Counted from the stretch's first letter, positions 26,729 through 36,044 are shown. The stretch is DNA of 64,000 bases from Sphingobacteriales bacterium UTBCD1 (GCA_002066995.1 MWTC01000044.1:1-64000); one strand, 5' to 3'. A program made the numbers and translations. The notes: generated by a model not told the origin, from the sequence alone.

Positions 26729-27472
26729 ATGCCATTTACTTTTTCACATCCTGGCGCTGTTTTGCCTCTTGGTTATCTTCCCAGGCGTTATTTTTCCATG
26801 ACGGCTCTTGTGATTGGCAGTATAGCCCCTGATTTTGAATATTTTTTCAGAATGGCCGCCAACAGTTATTACAGCCATAGATGGTCGGGTTTGTTCTGGT
26901 TTGATCTTCCATTAGTGATCGTACTTGCATTTGTTTATCATGAAGTGGTACGTGACAAACTGATTGATAATCTTCCGGCAATTCTGGCAAAAAGATTACA
27001 GGCATTTAAAAAATTTAACTGGCCGGCCTATTTTAAGAAAAACGTACCAGTGGTCATTGTTTCTGCTATCATCGGTACTGCCTCACATATTCTTTGGGAT
27101 GCATTTACCCATGAGCAGGGGATCTTTAATACGGAATTTGAAAGGCTGAAGGAAATTTACAACATATCAAACCATCACCGGTTTGCTACTTACAATTTGT
27201 TACAACTGATCAGTTCCATTGCGGGTATGCTCATTGTACTTTATGCTTTATTACGCCTTCCCCCCGATAAAAATTATAAAAGAACTACGTCCATCCTTCC
27301 TTTCTGGTCTTTGATCATTGTTGTTACACTGATGACACTTGGGATAAGGCTTCTCACCGGCCTGCACCTGCGCTATTACCGGAATGTTGTGATGACCGTG
27401 ATATCAGGAAGTTTGATCGGGCTTTTATTAGCCTCCATTTTTTTCCCGGGGGGAGAAAAAAATAAGGCTTAG
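26729..27472 (+). CDS. DUF4184 family membrane protein
   Basis: 247 residues with about six hydrophobic segments. The N-terminus MPFTFSHPGAVLPL and ALVIGSIAPDFEYFF near residue 30 are hallmarks of DUF4184, and ASHILWDAFTHEQG near 118 carries conserved His/Asp residues that could bind a metal, as in related YdjM-type membrane hydrolases. Function not established. Apparently a single gene. Confidence 0.88.
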   Translation: MPFTFSHPGAVLPLGYLPRRYFSMTALVIGSIAPDFEYFFRMAANSYYSHRWSGLFWFDLPLVIVLAFVYHEVVRDKLIDNLPAILAKRLQAFKKFNWPAYFKKNVPVVIVSAIIGTASHILWDAFTHEQGIFNTEFERLKEIYNISNHHRFATYNLLQLISSIAGMLIVLYALLRLPPDKNYKRTTSILPFWSLIIVVTLMTLGIRLLTGLHLRYYRNVVMTVISGSLIGLLLASIFFPGGEKNKA

Positions 27473-27604
27473 GTATCTTCCTTTTTAAAAACAGTGATCG
27501 TCGCCTGATTTTTCCTGACCATACTCAATAGGGCAGATGACCGGGTTCATTTTAAATTTTCAGAAAAAAATGAAAATTTGTTCTGAATAAATTTCTAAAG
27601 GATC

Positions 27605-27850
27605 ATGGGTAAATCTTTTTATGAGTCATTCAAAGTTGACGGCGAAAATTTGCTGAAGAAAATCAAGGAACTGATCAAAGAAGGTAATGTCCGGAGGATC
27701 ATTATTAAAGATAAGCAGGATAAGGAGCTGATTGTGTTTCCTCTTACGGTTGGCGTTGTCGGCACCGTACTTGCACCGGTGCTGGCAGCTGTTGGTGCTA
27801 TGGCCGCACTGATCGGTGAGTGTACTATTACTGTGGAGCGGGATGCCTGA
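27605..27850 (+). CDS. DUF4342 domain protein
   Basis: 81 residues. An amphipathic N-terminal half with ENLLKKIKELIKEGNVRRIIIKD, then one hydrophobic segment (FPLTVGVVGTVLAPVLAAVGAMAALI, residues 44-70). This matches DUF4342, a short domain thought to be membrane-associated and sometimes attached to UBA-like helices. Role unknown. Only two bases separate its stop from that of the convergent DedA-like gene. Confidence 0.85.
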   Translation: MGKSFYESFKVDGENLLKKIKELIKEGNVRRIIIKDKQDKELIVFPLTVGVVGTVLAPVLAAVGAMAALIGECTITVERDA

Positions 27851-27852
27851 TA

Positions 27853-28467
27853 TCACACGGGGGGTAAATTTTTCTTCCAGATATTAAAATGAATCCTGAA
27901 TTTTTTCTCGATCAGCAATTTCCTCCAGTCAACGAACAGGAAAAAACATATCAGCAGGACACCAAGCGTTGTGCCCAATACTGTTTTCCAGGACAGGAAA
28001 CTGTGTCCTATATTTTCAATATTTGTTACTACATAATCACCCGTGATCACCATCACGGCATCACTAATAAATTTTCCGGCAAAAAAGGCAGGAATGATGT
28101 AAATGGCTTTTATCCTTGCCACTCCTGCAGCAGTAAACAGGGGGGTGGAAGGCATTGGTATTAAAGTATATAAGAATACAAAGAGATGTATTTTCCAGCT
28201 TTTGGATGAAAGTTTTTTACCGATAAAATGCAGGTCTTCATTTTTTTCTTTTTTAATAAATCTTTTAGAGAAAACAGGTACATACAGGCTGTAAAAATAT
28301 CTTCCTATTGTAGAACCAATGACACCTACTATCAGTACGATCCATATATCAAGCTGGTACCTGACCTGGAAGAAAACCATAACCGTCCATGCCGGGGGGC
28401 CTATCAACGGAACAATATCCACTAACAAAGAACCCAGAAAGACAAGACCATAAATTAAAATATTCAT
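27853..28467 (-). CDS. DedA/VTT-like membrane protein
   Basis: 204 residues from ATG 28467; a TTG at 28485 in frame is a weaker start. About five hydrophobic segments. VIGSTIGRYFYSL near residue 55 and YTLIPMPSTPLFTAAGVARIK near 110 resemble the re-entrant-loop motifs of the DedA/VTT (SNARE-associated) family, some of which flip lipids such as undecaprenyl phosphate or phosphatidylethanolamine. Assignment is by motif resemblance; the exact subfamily is unclear. Confidence 0.7.
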   Translation of the reverse strand: MNILIYGLVFLGSLLVDIVPLIGPPAWTVMVFFQVRYQLDIWIVLIVGVIGSTIGRYFYSLYVPVFSKRFIKKEKNEDLHFIGKKLSSKSWKIHLFVFLYTLIPMPSTPLFTAAGVARIKAIYIIPAFFAGKFISDAVMVITGDYVVTNIENIGHSFLSWKTVLGTTLGVLLICFFLFVDWRKLLIEKKFRIHFNIWKKNLPPV

Positions 28468-28600
28468 TCTGTAATATGTAGGCAATGTCTAAAATGAAAC
28501 ATGATTTTTATAAGCTGAAGATATGATTTTGATTCGGCGTATTAGGGTACTTAATTAAATAATAATAAGAATTCATTTTATAGATATTGTATGTTGTACT

Positions 28601-28608
28601 TAAATTTG
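28601..28608 (+). promoter_or_regulatory. -7 box of the phosphodiesterase gene, start-codon proximal
   Basis: TAAATTTG, an exact match that ends 4 bases before the ATG at 28613. This spacing predicts transcription beginning at or next to the A of the start codon. Confidence 0.5.
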
Positions 28609-28612
28609 AATA

Positions 28613-29878
28613 ATGAAAAGGATCGTTTTACTCACATTATGGACATTCAGTTTATTCGGTGCCTGGTCTCAGAATATTCCGGATTCTACGCAAAAAATTA
28701 TTGCGGGAAGAACAAACAGTCCCGAACAGCAGCAAAAGCCTTATGTGATCATGATCTCGGCTGATGGATTCAGGTATGATTATGCAGAAAGATATGATGC
28801 AAAGAACCTGCTTGCTTTCAGTAACGGGGGTATAAGGGCAGCATCCATGATCCCTTCTTATCCTTCATTGACTTTCCCTAACCATTATTCCTTAGTCACC
28901 GGGTTATATCCTTCACATCACGGGTTGGTCAACAATTATTTTTATGACCGGGACCGTAAAGCATTTTATTCCATGCGGGATCCGAAGACCATAAGAGACG
29001 GCAGTTGGTACGGCGGGGTACCTTTATGGGTTTTGGCCGAACAACAACAAATGCTTACAGCCAGTTTTTATTGGGTTGGATCAGAAGCGGATATTAATGG
29101 CATTCGCCCGACTTATTATTTTAATTACAACGAAGCTATTCCAATTGACCGGCGTATTCAGATCGTGAAAGAATGGTTGCAGTTGCCACCCGACCGGCGA
29201 CCCCATTTTATCACTTTTTATTTTCCTGAGGTAGATCATAGCGGCCATAATTACGGGCCGGATTCACCGCAAACCGAACAAGCTGTCAAATGGCTGGACT
29301 CAAGTATTAAAAAATTTGTTGACACCGTCAATACAACAGGATTACCGGTAAATTTTATTTTTGTTTCGGACCACGGAATGACCCGGATTGATACCGGCAA
29401 TACTTTATCAATGCCCGCAGCTGTGGATACCAGCAAATTTATTATTCCCCGCGGCTCCGAAATAGTGGAACTGTATGCAAAAAATAAAAATGATATTGCT
29501 GATACTTATGCCAGACTGATGCAGGAGGCAAATGGATATAAAGTTTATCTGAAAGAAAATATGCCCGCAAGGATTCATTATGGGGCTGAAGATGATGTGT
29601 TCAACCGTATTGGTGATATTATCCTGATACCCGATTGGCCGAAGGTGTTTAATTTTTCTTCGGGCAAAGAACAACCCGGCGCACATGGATTTGATCCATA
29701 CCTGGTGAAAGATATGCAGGCAACTTTCTTTGCATGGGGGCCTGCATTCAAGAAAGGAGTTACCATCCCCTCTTTTCAAAATGTACATGTGTACCCGGTT
29801 GTGACAACCATTTTAGATTTAATATTTACAGGCAAAACAGATGGTACGCCAACAATCGCCAATGAGATACTGAAATGA
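28613..29878 (+). CDS. Secreted nucleotide pyrophosphatase/phosphodiesterase (ENPP type)
   Basis: 421 residues with signal peptide (to WSQN, residue 21). Alkaline-phosphatase-like fold of the ENPP family: ISADGFRYDY near residue 50 (metal Asp), PSLTFPNHYSLVTGLYPS near 84 with the nucleophilic Thr, PEVDHSGHNYGP near 205, VSDHGM near 252, and GAHGFDP near 359. It hydrolyses phosphodiester or pyrophosphate bonds of nucleotides or related compounds in the periplasm. The likely leaderless start is discussed in the findings. Confidence 0.92.
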   Translation: MKRIVLLTLWTFSLFGAWSQNIPDSTQKIIAGRTNSPEQQQKPYVIMISADGFRYDYAERYDAKNLLAFSNGGIRAASMIPSYPSLTFPNHYSLVTGLYPSHHGLVNNYFYDRDRKAFYSMRDPKTIRDGSWYGGVPLWVLAEQQQMLTASFYWVGSEADINGIRPTYYFNYNEAIPIDRRIQIVKEWLQLPPDRRPHFITFYFPEVDHSGHNYGPDSPQTEQAVKWLDSSIKKFVDTVNTTGLPVNFIFVSDHGMTRIDTGNTLSMPAAVDTSKFIIPRGSEIVELYAKNKNDIADTYARLMQEANGYKVYLKENMPARIHYGAEDDVFNRIGDIILIPDWPKVFNFSSGKEQPGAHGFDPYLVKDMQATFFAWGPAFKKGVTIPSFQNVHVYPVVTTILDLIFTGKTDGTPTIANEILK

Positions 29879-30028
29879 TCAGTTGATTGCATCAATACTG
29901 TATCCAGGAAGTAATATTTATCCCTACAGTTTTACACATTAAAAATAATATTGCTGCCACTTAGTAAAGCTGCATTAATTTTTTTGAAAGAAAAATCTTT
30001 ACCTTCCCTCTTACTAAAATTTACTGCA

Positions 30029-31621
30029 ATGAAAAAAATTCTTACAATTATCCCTGCACTGCTGTTTGTATTACAACTGTCTGCCCAGGAAAAGCTGGAC
30101 ATGGACATGCTTGGAAAAATCAGAAAAGAAGGTTTGGAGAACTCACAGGTAATGGATATTGCATTTCACCTTACTGATGCCAATGGCCCGAGACTTACCA
30201 GTTCGCCCGGTTTCTTCCGTGCTGCTAACTGGGCAAAAAATCAACTGGCTCAATGGGGCCTGGTGAATGCTGCATTAGAACCCTGGGGAACTTTTGGAAA
30301 AGGATGGGAACTGAAAAAAAGCTATGTGGCAATGACTGCACCGTATTACCGTCCTTTGATTGCTTTTCCTAAGTCATGGACTATGGGAACAAAAGGCCTG
30401 AAAAATGCGGAAGTATTGCTGATTGATGCAAAAGATTCAACTGATCTTGTAAAATACGAAGGTAAGTTAGGCGGGAAAGTATTAATCCTTTACCGTGCAG
30501 ATACATTAAAGCAAAGTTTTAAACCTGATGCGGAAAGATATACTGATGAAGAACTGGAGAAAATGGCAAAGGCTGAACCGCAGCAACAACGCCAGTTTCA
30601 ACCGGGAGATACAGCTGCACAAAGAAGATTCAGAGAACAATTTCAGCGGAATCGGGGGCCGATGCGTACACTTACCTTGTTGAGGGATATGGCAATGAAA
30701 GAAGGCGCTGTTGCTATTTTAAGTACATCCAGGGGCCAGGACGGAACCGTTTTTGTGCAAGGTGGCGGTTCTTATGCTGCAGGTGCTCCTGAAAATTTCC
30801 TGGACATTGTCCTTGCAATGGAGGACTACCTGAGTTTGCAACGGGTGGTAAAAGCAGGCATACAGGTAAAACTGGATTTAGATGTGCAAACCGAATTCAG
30901 CAATCCTGATTCGAAAGCTTATAACATAGTGGCAGAAATAAAAGGCACCGATCCCAAACTTAAAGACGAACTGGTGATGCTCGGCGGACATTTTGATAGC
31001 TGGCATGGTGCTACCGGTGCAACGGATAATGCTGCGGGAAGTGCCGTAATGATGGAAGCGGTAAGGATTTTAAAAGCATTAGGAGTGAAACCACGCCGTA
31101 CTATTCGCATTGCATTATGGAGTGGTGAAGAACAGGGATTACTGGGCTCCCGTGCTTATGTTAAAAATCATTTTGCTGAGGTCGATACCGCTACTAAAAA
31201 ATGGATACTGAAACCTGAGTATGATAAATTTTCAACGTATTTCAACATTGATAACGGCACCGGGAAAATCAGGGGAATTTATCTGCAGGGGAATGAAAAG
31301 GAAAGCGATATTTTCCGGCAATGGTTCGAGCCATTTAAAGATCTTGGGGCTACCACGGTTACTATATCTAACACTGGCGGCACAGATCATCAGTCTTTTG
31401 ATGGCGTAGGGTTACCCGGTTTTCAATTCATCCAGGACCCTATCGAATATGATACAAGAACACATCATACCAACATGGATACTTATGATCATTTGATACC
31501 TGCCGATTTAAAACAGATTGCAACCATTGTTGCTTCCTTTGTATATAATGCGGCCATGCGTGATGATAAGCTCCCGAGAAAACCGATGCCGGAACCAAGA
31601 GTTGGCGGGTTTGGATTTTAA
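30029..31621 (+). CDS. Secreted M28 family zinc aminopeptidase with PA domain
   Basis: 530 residues from ATG 30029 (MKKILTIIPALLFVLQLSAQ signal peptide); the frame is open to 29951, but without coding character. Residues ~130-270 form a protease-associated insert with a Gln/Arg-rich loop (EPQQQRQFQPGDTAAQ). The M28 catalytic domain follows with Zn ligands in GGHFDSWH near 330, TDNAAGS near 344, SGEEQGLLGS near 374, NIDNGTG near 410 and GTDHQSFD near 454. It releases N-terminal residues from peptides in the periplasm or outside the cell. Confidence 0.92.
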   Translation: MKKILTIIPALLFVLQLSAQEKLDMDMLGKIRKEGLENSQVMDIAFHLTDANGPRLTSSPGFFRAANWAKNQLAQWGLVNAALEPWGTFGKGWELKKSYVAMTAPYYRPLIAFPKSWTMGTKGLKNAEVLLIDAKDSTDLVKYEGKLGGKVLILYRADTLKQSFKPDAERYTDEELEKMAKAEPQQQRQFQPGDTAAQRRFREQFQRNRGPMRTLTLLRDMAMKEGAVAILSTSRGQDGTVFVQGGGSYAAGAPENFLDIVLAMEDYLSLQRVVKAGIQVKLDLDVQTEFSNPDSKAYNIVAEIKGTDPKLKDELVMLGGHFDSWHGATGATDNAAGSAVMMEAVRILKALGVKPRRTIRIALWSGEEQGLLGSRAYVKNHFAEVDTATKKWILKPEYDKFSTYFNIDNGTGKIRGIYLQGNEKESDIFRQWFEPFKDLGATTVTISNTGGTDHQSFDGVGLPGFQFIQDPIEYDTRTHHTNMDTYDHLIPADLKQIATIVASFVYNAAMRDDKLPRKPMPEPRVGGFGF

Positions 31622-31643
31622 TATAAATTGACTAAAATTGAAG

Positions 31644-31680
31644 TATGCCATGGTTTCAAATGCTATGGCATATTTTTTTT
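31644..31680 (+). terminator. Terminator of the M28 peptidase gene
   Basis: TATGCCAT (31644-31651) pairs with ATGGCATA (31665-31672) around a 13-base loop, then eight T residues. It overlaps the last codons of the convergent gene that stops at 31663. Confidence 0.75.
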
Positions 31681-32508
31681 ATTTCTTTTTGGATTTTCAT
31701 ATAAAAACCTGACCAATGCATTTTTCTTTTCATCCGATACCAGATACAAAAGATAGCGTTCTTCACCTGCAGTTACGATCATCAAAGCAGTATTGGGCGG
31801 AATACTTCCAAGATTCTCTCCAACCATGATCACTTCCTGTTCCGGTTTATTAAGCTCTATCCTGACATAAGTGGTGATAGGTTTGGTGGTCAGCATTTTG
31901 TTAGTGATAACAGGTATATTGTTTACATACACTGATATAGAATCGCCGTCTATGATGCCGTTGTCATAAAAATCAAGGCGTATGGTGCCTGTGTCCACTT
32001 TAATCTCTTTTACCAGTTCATTTTTTCGCTGAGTCAGCGTTGACGGTAATTTAATTTCGGGCTTAAAATCAGGTTGAACAGTCCTGGTCAAAACCAAAGT
32101 TCCCGGAGGGCAGGTGGTTTTATTACCTAATGTGGTACCGCTCCAGCTACCTCGCAATTGCTCTTCATTTCCGCCTTTATGAAAACTCAATGAATAACTT
32201 TTGATGCAGGGCACACAATCGTAAGGGATGTGAAAGGAGATCATATTTGTTTCATTAATCAGGATCTCATTTTTTAACGGATCATACGTGCCTTCAAATT
32301 CCTCTCTAACAAAATTGCTGGTATCGGCATAGTGGTATGATGTTCCGGTAATTCTTGTAGCAGCTATTTGAATATGCATTTCGATATTGTAAACCGGGAA
32401 ACATCCTCCCGGTCCCTGTACCAGTCTTCCTTTCCAGATTCCATTAATGTTTTGAGAACTGCAGGTCACACAAAAAAGTAAACAGGTTATAAAAGTTGAA
32501 AAGCGCAT
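31663..32508 (-). CDS. Secreted protein, short paralogue of its neighbour
   Basis: 281 residues, signal peptide MRFSTFITCLLFCVTCSSQ. The N-terminal half begins NINGIWKGRLVQGPGG and looks lipocalin-like. The C-terminal ~110 residues share a clear pattern with the gene at 32624: YDNGIIDGDSISVYVNN, then ENLGSIPPNTALMIV, then KNALVRFLYENPK. The two genes are tandem paralogues. Six or more cysteines in the mature part suggest disulfides. Function unknown. Confidence 0.8.
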   Translation of the reverse strand: MRFSTFITCLLFCVTCSSQNINGIWKGRLVQGPGGCFPVYNIEMHIQIAATRITGTSYHYADTSNFVREEFEGTYDPLKNEILINETNMISFHIPYDCVPCIKSYSLSFHKGGNEEQLRGSWSGTTLGNKTTCPPGTLVLTRTVQPDFKPEIKLPSTLTQRKNELVKEIKVDTGTIRLDFYDNGIIDGDSISVYVNNIPVITNKMLTTKPITTYVRIELNKPEQEVIMVGENLGSIPPNTALMIVTAGEERYLLYLVSDEKKNALVRFLYENPKRNKKNMP

Positions 32509-32623
32509 TAAGATTGAAAATAAAGGAAAAGTGTCAATGAGTGCTGAAAAGTAAAAAAACGGAAGAATAATTTTTTGCTCCCGGCCCGTTCACCCTGGTT
32601 AAAAAAGCCGGAGATCAATCTCG

Positions 32624-33835
32624 TCAGGGATCTTTTGGTTTTTGATACCTGAATCGTACCACAGCGTTCTTTTGTTCATTGGAAGATATGAATACATTAA
32701 ACCGCTGATCACCGCATTCAACGATCATTAATGAAGTGTTGGGCGGTATGCTGCCCAGGTTTTCGGCAACCATTGTCACTTCATGTTCATCATTATCATT
32801 CTCCATCTTCAGTTTGAAAATTATCGGCTTTTCGCTCAGCCCTTTATTGTGCAGCACTAATTTTTTATCAACATATACGGAAATTGTATCTCCATCCACC
32901 ACCCCGTTATCATACACTTTGATAGTCACATCGGGATTGTTAACAATCAGCGTTTTCACCAATGCATTTTCCCTGTTTTTGATCACATCGGGAATGGAGA
33001 ATGAAGGCTTTTGAATGGTTTCATTTATTCTGGGTTCTTCGATTTGAGCTGCTGAATCACGAATTTGCTTTTCAACGGGATTATTCTTGGAGATACCTTC
33101 AGGCGGTTTGATGCCGGGTTTTGATATTTTGGTGATGTCGCTGTTGGGCGTATTAATCGTAACCGGTGGGTTTTTTTTCACAGTTGTCCTGTTGATTGTT
33201 TCATGGGGTTTTTTTTTCACTACCGGCTTATTGATCTTTTCAGGAACAGCCTTTTTTGTTGCAGGATTCTTAACCGGGGGCCTGGCAGTTGTGACGGTTT
33301 CCTTTTCCTTTGGTACAGCAGACTTGATGGAGTCTGCCTTTAATTTACTTCTCAAAAAAGGTTCAACATAAAAATCAGAAGTTGTAACTTTTCTCAGGTA
33401 CACTTTTCCTCCGCCGCAATTACCGCCTTTTTTTGAACCGATACCGTCTTTTTCAAACTTACTGGTGAATGTGCCTTCCAGAAATTGTTCTCTGCCCGAA
33501 ACAGCATATTGAAATTCGCATTTCATAATGCATGTAGTGGAAAATGAACTCATACGTACTTCAACTGTTTTAATCTCACTGATCAATGCCTTTTTCTCCT
33601 GCTTGTTATAATTCCCTGTCAGCACGGCCTTACCGTAAAACACGGTTGAGAGGTAGGAATAAGACACACCGGATATCCTGTTTCCGTTTTGATCAACCTG
33701 TAATTCAAATTTATACTGGTCATCATTTTCCGTAATGAAATAACCCCGCCATATCCCGGTGAGATTCTGAGAATGCAAAATAGAAGAGATCAGAAATGTA
33801 AACGATAGAAATATCCAGCGTAACATCAGTTTCAT
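32624..33835 (-). CDS. Secreted protein, long paralogue with Lys/Pro linker
   Basis: 403 residues, signal peptide to LHSQN (residue 23). N-terminal NLTGIWRGYFITEN matches the start of the paralogue at 31663, and the C-terminal domain (YDNGVVDGDTISVYVDK, ENLGSIPPNTSLMIV, KNAVVRFRYQKPK) matches it closely. The difference is a 100-residue disordered-looking linker (about 165-275) rich in Lys, Pro, Thr and Asn, with loosely repeated units such as KKKPHETIN and KKNPPVTIN. Such linkers often span the cell envelope. Function unknown. Confidence 0.8.
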   Translation of the reverse strand: MKLMLRWIFLSFTFLISSILHSQNLTGIWRGYFITENDDQYKFELQVDQNGNRISGVSYSYLSTVFYGKAVLTGNYNKQEKKALISEIKTVEVRMSSFSTTCIMKCEFQYAVSGREQFLEGTFTSKFEKDGIGSKKGGNCGGGKVYLRKVTTSDFYVEPFLRSKLKADSIKSAVPKEKETVTTARPPVKNPATKKAVPEKINKPVVKKKPHETINRTTVKKNPPVTINTPNSDITKISKPGIKPPEGISKNNPVEKQIRDSAAQIEEPRINETIQKPSFSIPDVIKNRENALVKTLIVNNPDVTIKVYDNGVVDGDTISVYVDKKLVLHNKGLSEKPIIFKLKMENDNDEHEVTMVAENLGSIPPNTSLMIVECGDQRFNVFISSNEQKNAVVRFRYQKPKDP

Positions 33836-33842
33836 TGCAAGC

Positions 33843-33850
33843 CAAAACTA
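33843..33850 (-). promoter_or_regulatory. -7 box of the long paralogue
   Basis: CAAAACTA on the plus strand reads TAGTTTTG on the minus strand. It ends 7 bases from the start codon at 33835 and is divergent to the thrS promoter, so two promoters share the 94-base gap. Confidence 0.45.
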
Positions 33851-33895
33851 ATAAATTCATCCTGACACTGCGATGGAAGGCTGGCAAAAGAGTGT

Positions 33896-33903
33896 TAATT
33901 TTG
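33896..33903 (+). promoter_or_regulatory. -7 box of thrS
   Basis: TAATTTTG, an exact match 26 bases upstream of the ATG at 33930. It falls inside the in-frame extension from 33873, which argues against the longer start. Confidence 0.5.
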
Positions 33904-33929
33904 CACTTCAAAAAATACAGGATATTAGT

Positions 33930-35867
33930 ATGAAGATCCATATAACGTTTCCCGATGGTGCCGTACGTCAATATGAAAAAGGAACAACAGCATTGGATGT
34001 AGCCCGCTCTATTTCAGAAGGCCTTGCAAGGAAAGTGCTGTCTGCATCGGTCAACGGGCAGGTATGGGATGCAACACGCCCCATCAATGAAGATGCTGCA
34101 TTGAAACTGCTTACCTGGAATGATACTGATGGCAAGAGCACATTCTGGCATTCATCTGCTCACCTGATGGCAGAAGCTGTAGAGTCAATGTTTCCGGGAG
34201 TAAAATTCTGGGTTGGCCCGCCGGTTGAGAATGGTTTTTATTACGACATGGACCTTGGTGATAGAAAATTGAGCGAAGAAGATCTTGGCAGGCTGGAAAA
34301 GAAAATGAATGAACTGGCAAAACAGAATAATACATACATCAGAAAAGCAGTTCCTAAAAAAGAAGCGGTGAAATATTTTTCCGATAAAGGGGATGAATAT
34401 AAACTGGATCTGCTGCAAGGGCTGAATGATGGTGAGATTACTTTTTACACCCAGGGAAATTTTACTGATCTCTGCCGCGGGCCTCATATACCGAATACCG
34501 GGTTTATCAAAGCAATCAAATTGACAAATATTGCAGGTGCCTACTGGAAAGGGGATGAAAATAATAAAATGCTGACAAGGATCTATGGAATCACATTCCC
34601 TTCTCAAAAAGAATTGGATGAATACCTGCACATGCTGGAAGAAGCAAAGAAGAGAGATCACAGAAAACTGGGTAAGGAACTGGGCATCTTCACTATGGAT
34701 GATGATGTTGGTCCGGGTTTGGCCTTGTGGATGCCTAATGGAGCGATTATTATTGAAGAATTGGAAAAATTAGCCAAGGAAACAGAGCTGGCTGCTGGTT
34801 ATAAAAGAGTGGTTACTCCCCATATTGCCAAAGAAAATTTGTATCTCACAAGCGGGCATTTACCCTATTACCAGGACAGTATGTACCCCCCGATGGAACT
34901 GGAAGGAATAAAGTATTACCTGAAGGCAATGAATTGTCCTCACCATCACAAGATCTATGCGGCAGAGCCGAGGAGTTATAAAGATTTGCCGTTGCGCTTA
35001 GCTGAATATGGAACCTGCTACCGTTATGAGCAAAGCGGGGAATTGTTTGGCCTGATGCGTGTCCGCTGCCTTCATATGAATGACGCACATATCTATTGCT
35101 CCAAAGAACAATTTTACGAAGAGTTCAAAGCAGTGAACGATATGTACCTGAAATATTTTAAGATATTCGGAATTGAAAAGTACATAATGAGGTTATCGCT
35201 TCATGACCCCGCAAAGCTTGGAAAGAAATACGTGGATGAGCCCGGATTATGGAAAGAGACTGAAGCAATGGTACGAGACGTGCTGATCAAAACCAATACA
35301 CCCTATGTAGAAGTGCCGGATGAAGCGGCGTTCTATGGTCCGAAAATTGATGTACAGATATGGAGTATCATTGGCAGGGAGTTTACTTTGGCTACCAACC
35401 AGGTCGATTTTGCACAGGGCAGGCGCTTTAAGCTTGAGTTTACCACTCAGGATAATAAAGCGGAAACACCTTTGATCATTCACCGGGCACCGTTGGGAAC
35501 ACATGAAAGGTTCATAGGATTCCTGCTGGAGCATTATGCAGGAAAATTCCCCTTGTGGCTGGCGCCGGTACAGGTGAAAGTGCTGCCGATCAGTGATAAA
35601 TTCCTTGATTATGCTAAATCTGTTTCGCAGCAACTAAAAAATGCAGATATTCGTGCAGAAGTTGATGACAGGAATGAAAAGATCGGGAAAAAGATCCGTG
35701 ACACAGAATTAATGAAAGTTCCTTATATGCTTGTTGTCGGAGAAAAAGAAATGAATGAAAATAAAGTATCAGTCAGGCGTCATGGAAAAGGGGACACAGG
35801 GTCTGAAGATATTCCGGGATTCATCAAACGTATTTCAGCAGACATTAAAGAACGAAAAAGTGAATAA
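33930..35867 (+). CDS. thrS: Threonyl-tRNA synthetase
   Basis: 645 residues, class II synthetase charging tRNA-Thr. TGS domain at 1-60 (MKIHITFPDGAVRQYEKG), editing domain with HSSAHLMAEAV near 72, catalytic core with the zinc Cys in KAMNCPHHH near 335 and RLAEYGTCYRYE (motif 2) near 365, further zinc His near 515 (HRAPLGTHERF, motif 3), and a C-terminal anticodon-binding domain. Full length for the family. It heads the translation block thrS-infC. Confidence 0.97.
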   Translation: MKIHITFPDGAVRQYEKGTTALDVARSISEGLARKVLSASVNGQVWDATRPINEDAALKLLTWNDTDGKSTFWHSSAHLMAEAVESMFPGVKFWVGPPVENGFYYDMDLGDRKLSEEDLGRLEKKMNELAKQNNTYIRKAVPKKEAVKYFSDKGDEYKLDLLQGLNDGEITFYTQGNFTDLCRGPHIPNTGFIKAIKLTNIAGAYWKGDENNKMLTRIYGITFPSQKELDEYLHMLEEAKKRDHRKLGKELGIFTMDDDVGPGLALWMPNGAIIIEELEKLAKETELAAGYKRVVTPHIAKENLYLTSGHLPYYQDSMYPPMELEGIKYYLKAMNCPHHHKIYAAEPRSYKDLPLRLAEYGTCYRYEQSGELFGLMRVRCLHMNDAHIYCSKEQFYEEFKAVNDMYLKYFKIFGIEKYIMRLSLHDPAKLGKKYVDEPGLWKETEAMVRDVLIKTNTPYVEVPDEAAFYGPKIDVQIWSIIGREFTLATNQVDFAQGRRFKLEFTTQDNKAETPLIIHRAPLGTHERFIGFLLEHYAGKFPLWLAPVQVKVLPISDKFLDYAKSVSQQLKNADIRAEVDDRNEKIGKKIRDTELMKVPYMLVVGEKEMNENKVSVRRHGKGDTGSEDIPGFIKRISADIKERKSE

Positions 35868-35878
35868 ATAAGAAAGGG

Positions 35879-35962
35879 ATCAACACACTGCCGGAAATTT
35901 CCGGCCCTGTTATTCGGTAACTGATGTAACCTGAATTTCAGAAAATGTGTGTTGATTTTTTT
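35879..35962 (+). ncRNA. Branched RNA structure with U-tract before infC (terminator or leader)
   Basis: A 10-bp outer stem, ATCAACACAC (35879-35888) with GTGTGTTGAT (35947-35956), encloses three small hairpins: GCCGGA/TCCGGC (35890-35905), GTTA/TAAC (35909-35921) and CTGA/TCAG (35931-35941). Seven T residues follow from 35956. The layout is cloverleaf-like and more elaborate than a plain terminator. Placed between thrS and infC it could be a thrS terminator, an attenuator, or a protein-sensing leader. Confidence 0.55.
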
Positions 35963-35965
35963 GTT

Positions 35966-35983
35966 CCTCAATCCCTGTTGAGG
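35966..35983 (+). promoter_or_regulatory. Second hairpin in the infC leader
   Basis: CCTCAA (35966-35971) pairs with TTGAGG (35978-35983) around a 6-base loop. It follows the U-tract of the branched structure and lies about 60 bases before the infC start, where it could serve as an alternative or ribosome-access element. Confidence 0.4.
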
Positions 35984-36044
35984 AATTAAAAATGAAAATT
36001 AAAATTACTCTTGCAGGGAAAAGAGTTTCATTTAAACAATTTCA

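Noticed and set aside
33873-33929. In-frame 19-codon extension of thrS upstream of 33930
   Set aside because: It contains the -7 promoter box (33896-33903), and the conserved TGS domain begins exactly at the ATG at 33930.
34185-34661. 158-codon minus-strand frame within thrS
   Set aside because: Antisense to the catalytic and editing domains of thrS, with no domain or promoter.
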